Source: Puccinia triticina
Lineage: Eukaryota > Basidiomycota > Pucciniomycetes > Pucciniales > Pucciniaceae
Direction: 5' to 3'
Length of the DNA stretch: 64,000 nucleotides
NCBI RefSeq assembly: GCF_026914185.1
Contig: NC_070567.1
Location: 3,994,001-4,058,000 of the forward strand
The translations under genes and the position numbers were made by a program. This document shows, piece after piece, positions 43,797-55,559 of the stretch. The notes under the pieces were generated by a model. The model saw only the letters and a program-made list of their open reading frames with translations. It was not told the DNA's origin and ran no database searches. Position 1 is the stretch's first letter. The number at the start of each line of letters is the position of its first letter.

Positions 43797-45005
43797 ATGG
43801 CGCGTACACAGTGCGCAGATTGTCAAAGGATGTCACAAGTCGAGGTGAGTTTCAACACCGATAACGTACATCGCTTTTCCCTTTTTTCTCAAACATCCTT
43901 CTTGTTATTTATGTTATTCCTTCCCTTTGTTTAGGCTGAGTCTGGGACCATTGTGTCTTCGAACCGTCTCGCAATCAATACCTCAGTTACTTTTGGAGCG
44001 GTTGGGGAGCCTGTTCCTAGCCAAAAGACCTCCAACGAATTGGTACGTTCGCCCGTTTTCCCTTTTTCTGTTTTGTTGTTTCTAACCTCCATCTTTGTTT
44101 GTCGTTTTCCAGGACATGGATGTTGATCCTGCCGCTGGTCCCCGCAATGCTGATGTGGTGCTCAACTCGGTTTGTTTTTGATCTTCTTTTTCTTTTCCTT
44201 GGACAATACTGATCTTCATTATCATTCCCAGGTCGATTGAGTTCAGGACGGGATCAATTTTTACCCCATCCGCGGTGATTGGTCCCTGGCCTGGGTTAGC
44301 AACTCCTCCATTCAAGCTCCTCCTGGCTTGGCCAGCCCGGTCTATCCGCCGGTATCCAATTCCTCCACTAGCACTTCCAGTATTGCTTCCACCTTGCCCG
44401 CCGGTTCCCCAGCTCCCGGATTGTCTGCGGCAGCTCCGATTGTTGTCGATTCCTCTACGGAGGGGACTCTAGTTGATGCGGTCATGAATGACCCGCCTCC
44501 TTATGTGACTGACCATGTCAATCCTGCTGAAGCTCTCCCTCGTCCGAATTCGCCCATCAAGTTCGGTCCAGTCACTAATTGGGCCACTGAGGGTCCGCCA
44601 CCTGCTCCACCGGTCGTTTCTACTCGTCTGATTAATCTTGACCTTCCCCAAATTCGCCGCACCCTTGTGGGTGACCATACTATTCCGTTTGGTACCCAAG
44701 TCTACCAGGAAGAAGACCTGCTTGTCATCTTCAACCATATCGCCGACAACTTCATCCTTCACTGCAACCAATATCCAGCGTCCACCCTTGGCGAGCTTGA
44801 ATCTCGTATTACTTTGTTTCAGAACTTCCAATGGGCGTTCACCGCCAATCAAGCGGTGTTCCTTACCACCCACGCCGGCTACTTCTAGGTATGTCCCCTT
44901 TTCTTTTGTTTCCCGACTCAAGTACTGACTGTTCCTTCTTCTTTTCGCTTGTTGACTGTTTAGACCCGGCTTCAATATCGGCGGCCAGACTGTCTCAACC
45001 TCTGA
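43797..45005 (+). pseudogene. Antisense spliced gene carried inside gypsy-1, function unknown
   Basis: Five exons can be joined, all in phase 0: 43797-43844, 43935-44042, 44113-44169, 44232-44888 and 44964-45005. Each intron is 62-90 bp with GT..AG ends, giving 304 codons. The start MARTQCADCQRMSQVE has two Cys. The middle is Ser/Pro-rich. Residues from about 150 are more ordered (INLDLPQIRRTLVGDHTIPF, IFNHIADNFILHCNQYPAST, AVFLTTHAGYF). A TGA at 44238 (probably from CGA) and a TAG at the last exon junction (44886, probably from CAG) break it. It runs opposite to gag-pol, convergent with it, between integrase and the 3' LTR. I do not recognise the family. It could be an element-borne accessory gene or a captured host gene. 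Confidence 0.65.
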
Positions 45006-45524
45006 AAAGAATCCCTTCTCCGTTCCATTTGTCCTTGGCCTGAGTAACTTGTAACGCCTGAAAACCCTTCTTGTCCTCCTGTCGTCCTGATTGTACCTCC
45101 TGTTAAAGGCTCCAAGTCCCTGCTATGTGTGTTTGTTCCCAGCTTGTCCCAAGTAACAATCCTATGGTTGATATGTCTGAAGATTGCGAGTAAGAAATCG
45201 AGCCTGATTCTTCTATTATTTACTTTTTAAGAGTGGGGATAAGTAAAACTTGAAAAATTTGAAAAAAAAACTGAGACTTTGATGAGACTTTGAGACTGAT
45301 AAGAAAGAACCCCCTCCCCCAACTTCAATGGTTGTCCTCAACCAAATTGAGAATGATACTGTTACATGGTAAAAGATCCTCCCCCAACTTGAAAAAAAAT
45401 GAGTTTAACTTCTTTTATTCTTTTGTTTTTTTCTTTTCTTTTTATATTGTTTTCTATTCTTTTTTTTTAATCTCTTTTATTTATGTTTTACCTTCTTGAT
45501 ACTGTTACAACAAAGAAATATGAT

Positions 45525-48500
45525 TCATTCTGAGCTTTGTGACCCTTCCTCGGCGTCTTGGTTCGAATCCTGATCTAAATCTTCAACTTCATCCTCCTGA
45601 ATTGTGGTCAATAGCCGTCCTCGTGGATAGAATCGTTTGATATGTGATGCTGAGTAAGCCCTTTTTAGTTCTGTTCCGTCCAGTTCTTGCAAAATGTAGG
45701 ATCCACCACTGAGTTGCTTCTTAATTTTGAAATGCCCGTTCCAACGATGCGCAAACAGCTTTCCCCATTGATACTCTAGACTTTTATTGTAAATAAGAAC
45801 CATTTCGCCCGGTTTTAAAGGTTCCCGAAGTTGGGCCGCCATCTTTCTGTCCCAGAACCTAACTGATGATTCTCGTGTTTCTTGAAGCTTCTGATGAGCT
45901 ATTCCTAGAATTTCCTCTCTTCGCTCCAGTTGCCAAATCCGTGCTTCCAAGAGTTCCGCCATTGTACTAATGTCTGTCCAATCAATTCCTAAATATGTAT
46001 CCATTTCCAGGTCCACAGGTAAAGCTGATTTCTGGCCAAATACCAACTCGTATGGTGAATATCCCGTCGTCCTCTTTGTAGAGATCCTGTCGGAAAAAAG
46101 TACTAAAGGCAAATATTCCCGCCACTTTCCCCCAGACTCTCCACACATTTTTACCAAGGTATCTTTAATAGGTCTGTGCCCTCTTTCAATCATGCCATTA
46201 GCTTCTGGGTAGTAGGGTGTTGTTGGCTTAAATTTTGCTCCAACTTTTCCACAGATTTGATAAATTTGTTTTTAAATTCCGGCCCATTGTCGACTGTGAC
46301 TGTCTTGATAGGGCCGTACCAATAAACCCATTTTTCTAGTAGGAATTTCCCGATTTTTGCTGCTGTCAGTTTTTCTAGAGGCGCCGCTTCTACCCATCCA
46401 GATAAATCGTCCCTGGCTACCAGTAAGTACTTGTACCGCCCTGCTTTGATATGGCATACGTCCAATGCTACACGACCAAACAATGTACTTTCTCCAGTCG
46501 GATTTCGGATTTCTCGGGGAATTAAAGAGTCCCGTTTCTGGCATGCTTCACAGCTTTGGACCCAAAGTTTCACTCGTTTCTTCAAACTTGGCCACCAAAA
46601 TCTGCAAACTAGTTGTTGATAAGTTTCTTCTAATCCTCTATGCCCTAGTTCCCCGTGGATGCTTTTCAACAGCTTGAATTGATAATCTGTATTGGATATC
46701 ACTAGTTGTTCCATGGGTACGTGCCGCCTCATTAGTTTCTGGTCCTGCACAAAGAAGTTAACTGATTTTTGTTTTAATTGTCTGAAATCCTCTGGCTCCA
46801 TCCCCTCAGGCTTCTTCAGAGATAACAGAAAGTATTTAAGGTCCATCCAGAATCCCGGCGCTTCCCATTCTTGTGGTTCCAATGATGTCTTCAGAATTCT
46901 AAACTGCAAACAGACTCTGATTACCGGTGCGTCCTCGTCAAAATCCTCTTGGTCTTCATAGAACTCTGATTCATCTTCACTGATTGGCCTTCTGGATAAC
47001 CTGTCCGGGAGAGTAAATGTGCTCCCTTTTCTGTGTACAATATTGAATGAAAAGAGTTGGATGAAAGATACCCAGGGCGTCATCGGGGCGTTTGGAAGTG
47101 ATGGTGAGTTAATCATTTGAATTAATGACTGTGCATCCACCTGGAGTTTGAAATGTTGACCCCAAAGATATATCTGTAGCTTCTTTAGAATTCTTGCCAC
47201 CCCGCAAAGTTCTAATTTTGGTTGTGAGTACCGGGATTCTACGGGTGAAAACACAATGGATTTGTAAAGTACCGGACAATCTAGTCCTGTTTCTAACTCT
47301 TGTTGAAGGAGAACCGCGCCGGCCGCAATGAAGCTTGAGTCTACCGCTAACTTAATCATTCCCGCATATTCAGAGTAATCTAGTTTCTTCAAGGTGATTT
47401 CTTCTCCGATGATCTTTTTAAGTCTTTCAAAGGCTTCATCACTTTCTTGACTCCAGACCCATTCTACGTCCTTTCTTGTGAGTTTCCTAAGGGTGCCGCG
47501 ATTTCGGAAATATTCTTGATGAAGATTTGAACGTAAGTTACTATTCCTAAGAATCCCCGTAATTCTGTTACATTATTCGGTGTAGGCCATGTTGATACTT
47601 TATTCTTCTTGTGCACTGAAACTTGCCACCCTTCTTGACAGACTACGTGGCCAACGATATCCAGAGCCGGAACGCACACTGCAAACTTCTTCCCTGAGAT
47701 CGTAAGTCCTGCTTCTTCAATTCTGAACAAGATTCTCTCCAAAGTAACTGCATATTCCCAAATGAATCTTCTGATTCCTGAGTTTTTGTTTAGGACTTTG
47801 TTATTGTATCTGCTGCTAGGCCCTTTTATTCCTGCATCGCCAATGAATACTCCAACGTTTCCTGGTATTTTGTCTTGGAGGATCCACATCATCTGTGCTT
47901 GGTATACTGCTACAGAATTGGTAGCACCTTGAGGGAGGCGAGTGATTTGAAAGCTTCCTAATGGTGTGTCAAAGGTGGTCAATGGTCGTGATTCTTCCGC
48001 TAATTCTCGTTCATCGTATCCGCCCATGATGTCGCCTAGAACGTAACAGGCCCTTCCTGCAAAGGATTCTACAAATTCCTCTGCTGCCAGTGGTAATCCT
48101 GCGTCCTTGATAGTGACTTTATTCATTTCTTGCAGGTCGTGGACAATTCGAAGTTTCCCGTCCGATTTTGCTACACAAAAAACTGGACTCGAGTAACTTG
48201 AGGTTGACTGTTCATATAAGCCTGTCCTGATTTGTTCCCTGACTAACTCCACACATTCGTCTTTTATTGCAGCTGGAATTGGGATCAGTTTCTTCTGCCA
48301 AGGCTGATGGTCTATGACTGGTATCACGTAAGGTAAGCCGTATGAATGTTTCAGAATTCCTCTTTCCGCTGGGCAAAATGCTATTGCTTTTTCTCGAATC
48401 GTGATCAGGTGTTTAAAGAGTCTCAATTCTTCATTCCAAAGCCATCCTTCAGGTCCGAAATTAACCATCTTCAGTCGTTCCTTGGTTACTTTTAGTGTTG

Positions 48501-51367
48501 GCTCAAATTCTGGTGAGTTTGGTGTAAGTGGGGTTTTGTAGGGGTCTCGAGAAAGGTCAGGCCTTTGAAGTGGTGGATTGAGTGATTGAGGAATCGCTTT
48601 GTTGATTGGTCTGATCTTCTTCCCCACCGGCTTGTATTTTGTCAGACACCAAAGCCCCCCATCCTTCCAGTTCCGACATAATTGCTCCTGGAACAAGATC
48701 TGTAAGCTGTCTGCTAGTAGATGCTGCAACTGGTTGGTGGAAAACCTTGAAGTTGATTTGATTGAGGATAGGGACCAGCAGATTATTGATTCTTCCTTGG
48801 CCATTTTTTGGGCGTCCTAATTTTGCTCCCAGTTCCCAACTTTTCTTTGCTTCCGTTTTGACGTAGCCACCGATAGATGAAAGGGTGATTGACAGTATTT
48901 CATTGAAGGATTTAAAAATTGATGTACCGATCTTTGCTACCCCTTTGAATCCCTCCACGATCATCATTGTTAAGGCCATTATCCAACATAACAAAACCTG
49001 TCCTATTTTGAGCCCTTGTGGAACCAAGCTGAACCCAAACGATCTTATATTATTTGCGCTGAGATCCCTCATGTTGTTCTAGCCTCTTCCTTGTCCTACT
49101 TTTGCAAGAGGTACTGATACTTGTCTTCCTTTGTCGCCCAGGAACATGAGAATTTCGCCTGTCTCCTGGTATCCTAAAGTGCATTCGTAGTCAAAAAGGA
49201 AGGGTCGTCCAAGGATGCAATCTTGAGCTTTCGGCGATACAAACAAGTGAGCTGGCCCTGAGAATCTTCCTATGGTTACCGGGCAATTTTCCACTACTCC
49301 TTTGATGTCGCATCGCGCACCGCCTACCCCTTTCATTGGTATGTCCACTGCCACAACTTCTAAATCAAGATTGTGTGCTACTGAGGTAGGTATGACATTG
49401 ACCATGGATCCTGAATCTATCATGAAATAGACCTTCGCTCCATTAATTTCGGCTGAAACGTATCCCAAGGCGCAGCTGTAGTAACACAGGTCCCTCTCCT
49501 CTTCCTGGTTATTGAGTTCCATAGTTGCTACTTTGGTGTCCTTTGTTGAAATTTATGTAGTGTTTGATTTTTCTGGTAACCTGCTCTGGAACTTGGAAAT
49601 AATCTGGGCTGTGTATGCCGGAGAGATTGCCGTGAGCTGAGCAAATGTTGTTGGTATCTTGACGTTGTCTAGTTCCTGGAGTAGCACTTCTTCCTGATTC
49701 AATTCCTTCTCTTTTCCAGCTAGCCCCTTCTCTTTGTTCCATACTTTTTTGACCATCCGTCTCACTGGGCTGCGTACCGGTATTTTGGGTTCTTCTTCCT
49801 GATTGACATCCATTTGTTCCTCTTGGCCGGGCTCCTGGATCCTTACGTTTCTTTGTCCTTTCTGAGCTTCTGACCTTGTCATTGGATGGGATTTGAGGTA
49901 ATTTTCCGCCCCCAGGGTTGGTGGTTGCCACTCAATTATTTGTGCGGAGGTTTTGACTGGCTGCAAATTTTGATATTCCTGAGCTGCTTCTTGCATTTTA
50001 GGGTCTGCTGACGCGGTAGCTACAACTGTTCGGATGGGCCTAGTTGGATTCCAAGGAATGTGCTGGCCGTTCGGTAAGTACCAATCCTTCCTGTTACGTT
50101 TTACCAAGCCTTGTGCTTCATCTTTCAGCATTTCCCCGCACCAAGTAGTGGAGTGACCCTCCCTATGGCAGTAGTAACAAGTCTGGCTTTCATAGAGCGG
50201 TGTTGAAGGTCTTCCATTCCCTCGTGAGAATTCTGATTGATCTGATGGCCTATCTGCCAAACGGTTTTGGTTGTATGTAACTGGGACTAAACTTCGCATT
50301 TGTTGTTTGAGAGCTGATATCTCTTGAGTGAGTTCTTGCACCTGTTTATCTGCTACTTTGGAATTAGGCGTGTTGGTAATCATCTTTTCTCGTCAACGAC
50401 TATCTCCCTTCTGAGTGTCCATGGTTTTTTGCATGACCCGGTTCGAATCGGCAAAGCTTCGTACATCTACATATCCATTTTCTTCTGTTTGGATTTCCAG
50501 TTCGGCTGCTTCTATCGCGTGGTCCCAGAGTGGCGGTTTGTTACTTCCATCCTTCCCCTTGGGTAGCCTTCATTGGCTGACAAGAGATCTCCTGATATTT
50601 TTCTGACTTTCTTTTGAAAACGCACTAAAAAATATTAGCGAGGCATCCTCTTTTTTGTTTATGTGCTCATTGCTGACTAGATACTTGAGGATGGTGGTGA
50701 ATTTTCCAAGGTATGCTTTGTATTCTCGATGACTGCTAAGTTGACCTTCCTTGGAGTATTCTTCTGCTACTTTGATTAGATTGGCTGTGGTGTATAGAAC
50801 TGTGTTGTCCAATTCGCCCCCCGATTCTACCATATCTTTTCATAATTTCTTCCAATCGCATTCGTCATATCCGTCCATTTCCTCGAGTTTGCTTTTGAGT
50901 TCCTCCGTCTGCACAAATTGTCCGATCTGTAGCGCTTTATCATAATCTGTTGCCTGGTATGTCCTTGCTGCTCTCTTGTATTGTTTCAAAAACTTCATAA
51001 AGTGGGTCCCGTTGTAGAGTAATCCTGGGTCTTTAATAATCTTTGGTGCTCCTCTTTGTGTGACAGGAGGCTTGTCTTCTTCTTCCATGAGTCCTTCAGA
51101 TTGGCGAACATTATGCATCCCGTATCCCTGAGCTTGTGGTCTAGGTCAACTTTTGTTCTGAGGTGTACCAGAGTCTGATTCATTGCCGCCTTCCTCTTGA
51201 TCTCTATACGTGTTTGCAGGTCCTTTGCCTTTGTCTGGGCATGGTGGTGGTAAACCGGTTTGTGGATTCCAGTTCGAAGTGTTTGCAAAAAATTGGTTTA
51301 TCGAAGGAGTTTCTAGAGGAGCAAATCCGCCTTCCAATTCTGGCATGTTTGTAAATGGTAAGCCCAT
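45525..51367 (-). pseudogene. gypsy-1 Gag-Pol polyprotein, multiply broken
   Basis: Gag occupies 51367-49553 in one frame, with in-frame TGA codons near 51143, 50837, 50567 and 50390. It has a zinc knuckle, CYYCHREGHSTTWC. After a TAA the same frame gives the aspartic protease (VYFMIDSGSMVNVIP), then a hydrophobic stretch (VLLCWIMALTMMIVEGF). The reverse transcriptase (48804-47464) is in another frame, with SSPVFCVAKSDGKLRIVHDL and LPQGATNS. Its active site reads FIGD rather than F/YxDD. RNase H and integrase N-terminus (47392-46190) keep their catalytic residues (VDSS, HRGLEETY..C..C, TVDNGPEF). The integrase end with Glu and a GPY/F-like region (HRWNGHFKIKK) is in a third frame (46193-45525). 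Frameshifts lie near 47478 and 46255. The encoded enzymes could not copy the element. Confidence 0.9.
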
Positions 51368-51968
51368 GTTGAATTCTGTTGATTTTCTGGTTGTTCTAAA
51401 AAATTTTATCTGTTGAGTATTTATCCTGCTAATCTCTGATTTTCTCGATTATAAATGGTCTCTGGTCTCTTTACCAGGGCAAGCTGAGGGGTTTATTCCA
51501 AATAACTAATAGTAGCTGGGAGGGTTCTTCTAACAGTATACAATTATCCAGAGTCTATGTCCGTCCGGCTTCTTCAGGTGCAATAACCTTTCTTCCAAGC
51601 TTCTAATCGTCCGCTTCCTTTGAGTGGTGCTCCAACGTTCTCTTCTAACAGGATCCTAGTTATCCAAATCCTTTGGCAATCTTCCGTCTTCTGGTATATA
51701 ACTGGCTGCTTTCTTCAAGATACATCCTTCAGTACTGGTTTGTTGTTCAATCTTTATTCTTCAGAGATGGCAAGTCTTTTTTGTCGCTGGATAGTCTTTT
51801 TCAGTAGACTAGTTCATCTTCAGAGTAACTGAGTTTTCCGTTTATTTAAATGACAGTAGTGGCTGATAGATTTGTTGTTATTTCTTCTTATTTGAGTATT
51901 CAACTAATTTGGTTGACTTTGTTCGACAATCCAATTATACGGTAATCCAATTACGTTGGGGACTCCCT

Positions 51969-53009
51969 TGTAAGACTCAAAAGGTGTCGTGAGACCCTTT
52001 TGCTGAATGGCGAAAGGTATGGATGAGGTGCAAGCTCTGCCTTTCTGTATATCAGAAAACAAGACCACCAAGGTAAGCTTGGCAATTTATTTTGTGATAG
52101 GATATGTTTGAAGATGAGATATATAAGAGGATTGTTGTTGATGTCCGAGGTTGACGGGGTTACTGATGTATGAGATAGGTGACGGTGACTTGATGTCTCA
52201 AGTGGGGCTTGAACCTAGGTCCTTGGCCTGGGGGTATATAAGTTCAGAAAGTGAGGAGTGATGAGGGTGAGAGGGAGCTAAGCTCAACCAGGAGTGGAAC
52301 CGGGGACTGGTTACTGGTGAAAGGTGTGTGACTGAGTGGTGATATAAATTTCAAATAAAGTGTGAAAGTTATGTGAAACTGAGTGGTGATATGAGCGGAT
52401 AACTGTGATATGGATAGAGGATAATATGAGTGGTGATAAGTGAGTAGGGAATATATACTGCCCAATGGCATGAGGAGGGAACAACTGGCAGGCAGAGGCC
52501 TCCTTATATAGACAATGATGAGGGAATTTAGCTCCAGGGGAACAGCTTTGAGCGAATTTGGCTGGTGAGAAAGTACAACTGAGGGAATTTAGCTAGACTA
52601 TCTACAATGCGTCCCTTTGATATGCAAACAGGATCATATATATTCATACAAGGATTTTCCAAGATCAAAGATATGCAAATGGGAAACAAACATATGCAAG
52701 GGGAAAATAGGAGGTGAGGACTGATAAAAGGAAGGAAGAAAATTAATTCATGTGCCGTATGCATTATGCCAAGTATGGTAGCCAAGAGTTGAGTCTGTGT
52801 GTGAACCCACTCGGACTGGTGCGTGAAAGGGGTGATTTGTGTATCTTCTGATCTGGTAGAGATATGAGAGTGGTTTCAGTGGGTGACTAGGGGTTATTTT
52901 GGTCCTAGATTCCATTTCTGATGTCCATTTGGCCGTATCTTGAGGCGATTTGTGAGTAAACATAAAAGTTTGAATTTTTCCTCCTACAAACACAGGAATA
53001 ATGACCACA
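51969..53009 (-). repeat. gypsy-1 5' LTR, 1041 bp
   Basis: This is the partner of 40896-41935. Transcription of the element would start within it. The sequence just inside it on the minus strand (AGGGAGTCCCCAACG, 51968-51954) is where a tRNA primer-binding site should be, but I could not assign the tRNA. Confidence 0.92.
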
Positions 53010-54194
53010 CTGGGAGCGGTAGCGGTAGAGGTGTGAGAACTCCTTTGGGATGGGTTGGCAGTTCTTTGAGGGGGAAATAACAATATGATTTTCCAGCTAA
53101 GTAATACTACTGTTACGGGTGGTTTGAAAGACCTGCCCCTCTATTATACTGCAGAATTCTGACAACAAATTTATTTATTGTTGTGGCGTGACTTTTATGA
53201 CAGAGAAAACTTGTATGTAGTAGTCTCTATCAGACCTAGATCAGTTTTTAACAAGTACAAGATGCGTATACAACCTCTATATGGCAAGATGGGCAAAGAA
53301 TATAATCAAGTGAGAATATGTTTTGTTGGGTTTTTAATGGTTTCAGCAGAGGGAAATGATGATGGAGTGTGGTAGGAGATTTCTATGTTTAATGTATGAT
53401 GACTGTGTCTTCCATGATGATGGCAAAATGATGACTGGTGACCACTGAGCTGGGGTGCCTGGGTGATGCTGGAAAAATCGTGGGAGGAGGGCCTCCTTAT
53501 ATATTCTTTTCTGAGTTATTTTTGCTGGTTAGGGCTGCACTTGAGGCATTTCTGCTGGTGGTGACCCTGTGGATTGCACTGCCTTCTGTAAGGGGTGCAT
53601 AACTTAAACTGATGTTCCGCATGACAATGTGTGATTTGTACTTTTTAAGGCAAAGGCTGCATAGGTTGGTTGCACTGCCAAAGTGGAGGCTTTCGGACCG
53701 CATGCATCAATGTAAGGTCCGCGCAAATCTGTTGAGTTGTTGAGTGGAGGCCTAGTCAATGCAGTCTCCAACACGCAGGTTGCGTGAGGTGATCTGTAGC
53801 TAATAGTGGAGGCCTGCCTAACTATTAAATCTAACTATACTCTTCTGTATATGCATGCCTTTTATGATTTATATGACTTTCCACCTGGGTATGGCCTGTA
53901 CTAAACCTATAATTGTAACTAACTTCTATACTAAAAGAGCTAGCTGGGTAGTTGAAGTGAGTGACTAGGGTTAAGTTTGTATGTAGAATCTATTTCTCTA
54001 GTAATATTCTATCATATGCAAGTATTTTAGGCTGTGAGTTGAGGTTTTGGAAGTTTTGTTGCGCGCAACAGATCTGGATCACCACAGCGGGGAAATGAAA
54101 ATCTGGTGTGCTGCTGGGTTGCTGGCTGGGGGGCTGGCTGGGGGGTGCAAACGATTGGGCGGGGAGGTGAGGGCGAGTTGGTGGACATTTTTTG

Positions 54195-54230
<36 letters not shown>

Positions 54231-54375
54231 GAGTGGGAGGGTGGATGGAGGTGGAAAGTTGGGGGTGTTGCAGGTCTGGTTGGCAATGCTTTTTAGTTGG
54301 TGTTTGGTGGAAAATTGGTGAAGGAAACCACAAGCTTTCCTGCCTTTGCTGGTGAAGGATTTTAACAGCTAATTC
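53010..54375. other. Diverged LTR-like remnant and poly-G tract
   Basis: Blocks at about 53470-53530 (GGAGGGCCTCCTTATATA) and 53955-54000 (GTGACTAGGG..GTAGAATC) echo the same order of words in the gypsy-1 LTR, so an old relative of that LTR probably lies here. A run of 33 G at 54197-54229 follows. There are no genes. Confidence 0.35.
54197..54229 (+). repeat. Homopolymer tract of 33 G
   Basis: The run is read directly. Its exact length may be uncertain in the assembly. The ORFs crossing it are spurious. Confidence 0.9.
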
Positions 54376-55419
54376 CTATTGGATACTAGGATAACTTTTG
54401 GAGGTGTGGCGGGATGCGGTTCTTTTGGTAGACCAGCGGACGCTTGGAAATCAATCATGAAAGCTGGTTTTGTTCTAGTTGACATATTTAGGTGGGTTGA
54501 TGACAACCCTTTTGTCAAGGTTCTAGGCAGGGATACAGACATGAAAGACGTAGTAGCACAGTCAAAGATGTTAGGCGTTTTGAAAAATGAAAAGAAGTTC
54601 TCACCTTTTTTGGCAGAACAAAAATTTATTGGTTTTGTTTGGAACGGACTTGATAAAACGGTTTGCCTGCCGGATGGCAAGATCAAGAAGCAAATCTCAC
54701 AGCTATCACCTTTCCTCAACGTGGAGGAGAAGTTCAAATACAAGCAGGTTGAGATACTTGCAGGAAGGATCAATCACATTGCCTATATCCTAACGCATCT
54801 GAAGTGTTGCCTAAACTCTCTGTATCAATGGCTAATGTCATGGCAATACCGGAAAGCGGCACACCACCACCCTAAAGATGTCTTGACAGACCTGGCTGTA
54901 TGGAAGGAGACTCTGTAAAATTTTGAACCAACACGCATCATCAACTATGGCCCACCAGTCAACGTTGGTTGGGTGGGTGATGCGTCAACTTCTTTTGGCT
55001 TTGGGGTACTGATAGGCAATACCTGGGAGCAATTTAAGCTCCACAACCCAAAAGGCTGTCCACAAAGAATACCTTATTTAGAGACGGTTGCAGTCCGTCT
55101 GGGCTTACTCATGCTTTTGAAAATGTGGTTGCAAAGCGGGAAAACCTCAGTCGTATGGACAGATAACACAACAACGGAAAATGGAGTCAACAATAAACGG
55201 TCCAGAGACACCCAGGCGAACACAGAATGGATGAAGATTCAAACCATCCTGATCAAGGAGAACATTAAACTCGTGGCGAGGAGGGTCTCGTCAAAGGACA
55301 ATGTGGCAGACGCCCTGTCAAGAGGAGTCAGCTCAGGCCAAAACGTTAGACACCAACTACGCGTGGACATCCCTGAGGATTTGAAACCAATTCTTGAACA
55401 GGTGGTGTTTGTAATATAG
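54376..55419 (+). pseudogene. DIRS-like (tyrosine-recombinase class) RT and RNase H fragment
   Basis: One frame runs to the TAG before 55420, with a single TAA at 54916. The N-terminal part has an RT active-site-like FRWVDDNPFVK, then FIGFVWN with a downstream LPDGKIKK block, the palm-thumb layout of DIRS-group reverse transcriptases. RNase H follows directly: VGWVGDAST (Asp), LETVAVRLG (Glu), VVWTDNTTTENG (Asp) and NVADALSRG (Asp). There is no integrase after it. The upstream half of RT, any gag and any tyrosine recombinase are missing, so only an internal slice is present. Caulimovirid-like or gypsy RT/RNH are alternatives, but the WN and TDNTT motifs favour DIRS. Confidence 0.6.
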
Positions 55420-55559
55420 TTGGCTAGCGCATTTAACTAGTGAAACAAAGCGCAAATACTTATTGGATGCGTCAGGTTTTTGTCGGTGTACTCACAGTCT
55501 TGAGGAAACTAAGGTTCAAAGATAGGGGGCTCACGTAGGCTCAGGCTTCTCCCTGAGTT

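Larger units (their letters stand above)
40896..53009 (-). mobile_element. Complete Ty3-gypsy retrotransposon, 12.1 kb (gypsy-1)
   Basis: The element reads on the minus strand: 5' LTR 53009-51969, gag 51367, protease, RT, RNase H, integrase ending at 45525, then about 3.6 kb holding an antisense spliced gene, a polypurine tract and the 3' LTR 41935-40896. The order RT-RNH-INT is gypsy-type. LTRs start TGTGG and end TTACA. No perfect 5-bp duplication was found: the flanks are CCCAG and CCGCT. The element is unusually long for its family because of the extra 3' region. Confidence 0.9.

Noticed and set aside
40890..53020. AGCGG as target duplication of gypsy-1
   Set aside because: AGCGG precedes the left LTR, but on the right it occurs only five bases beyond the LTR end, so it is not a proper flanking repeat.
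54047..54333. ORFs of Gly or Pro runs on both strands
   Set aside because: They are translations of the 33-G homopolymer tract.
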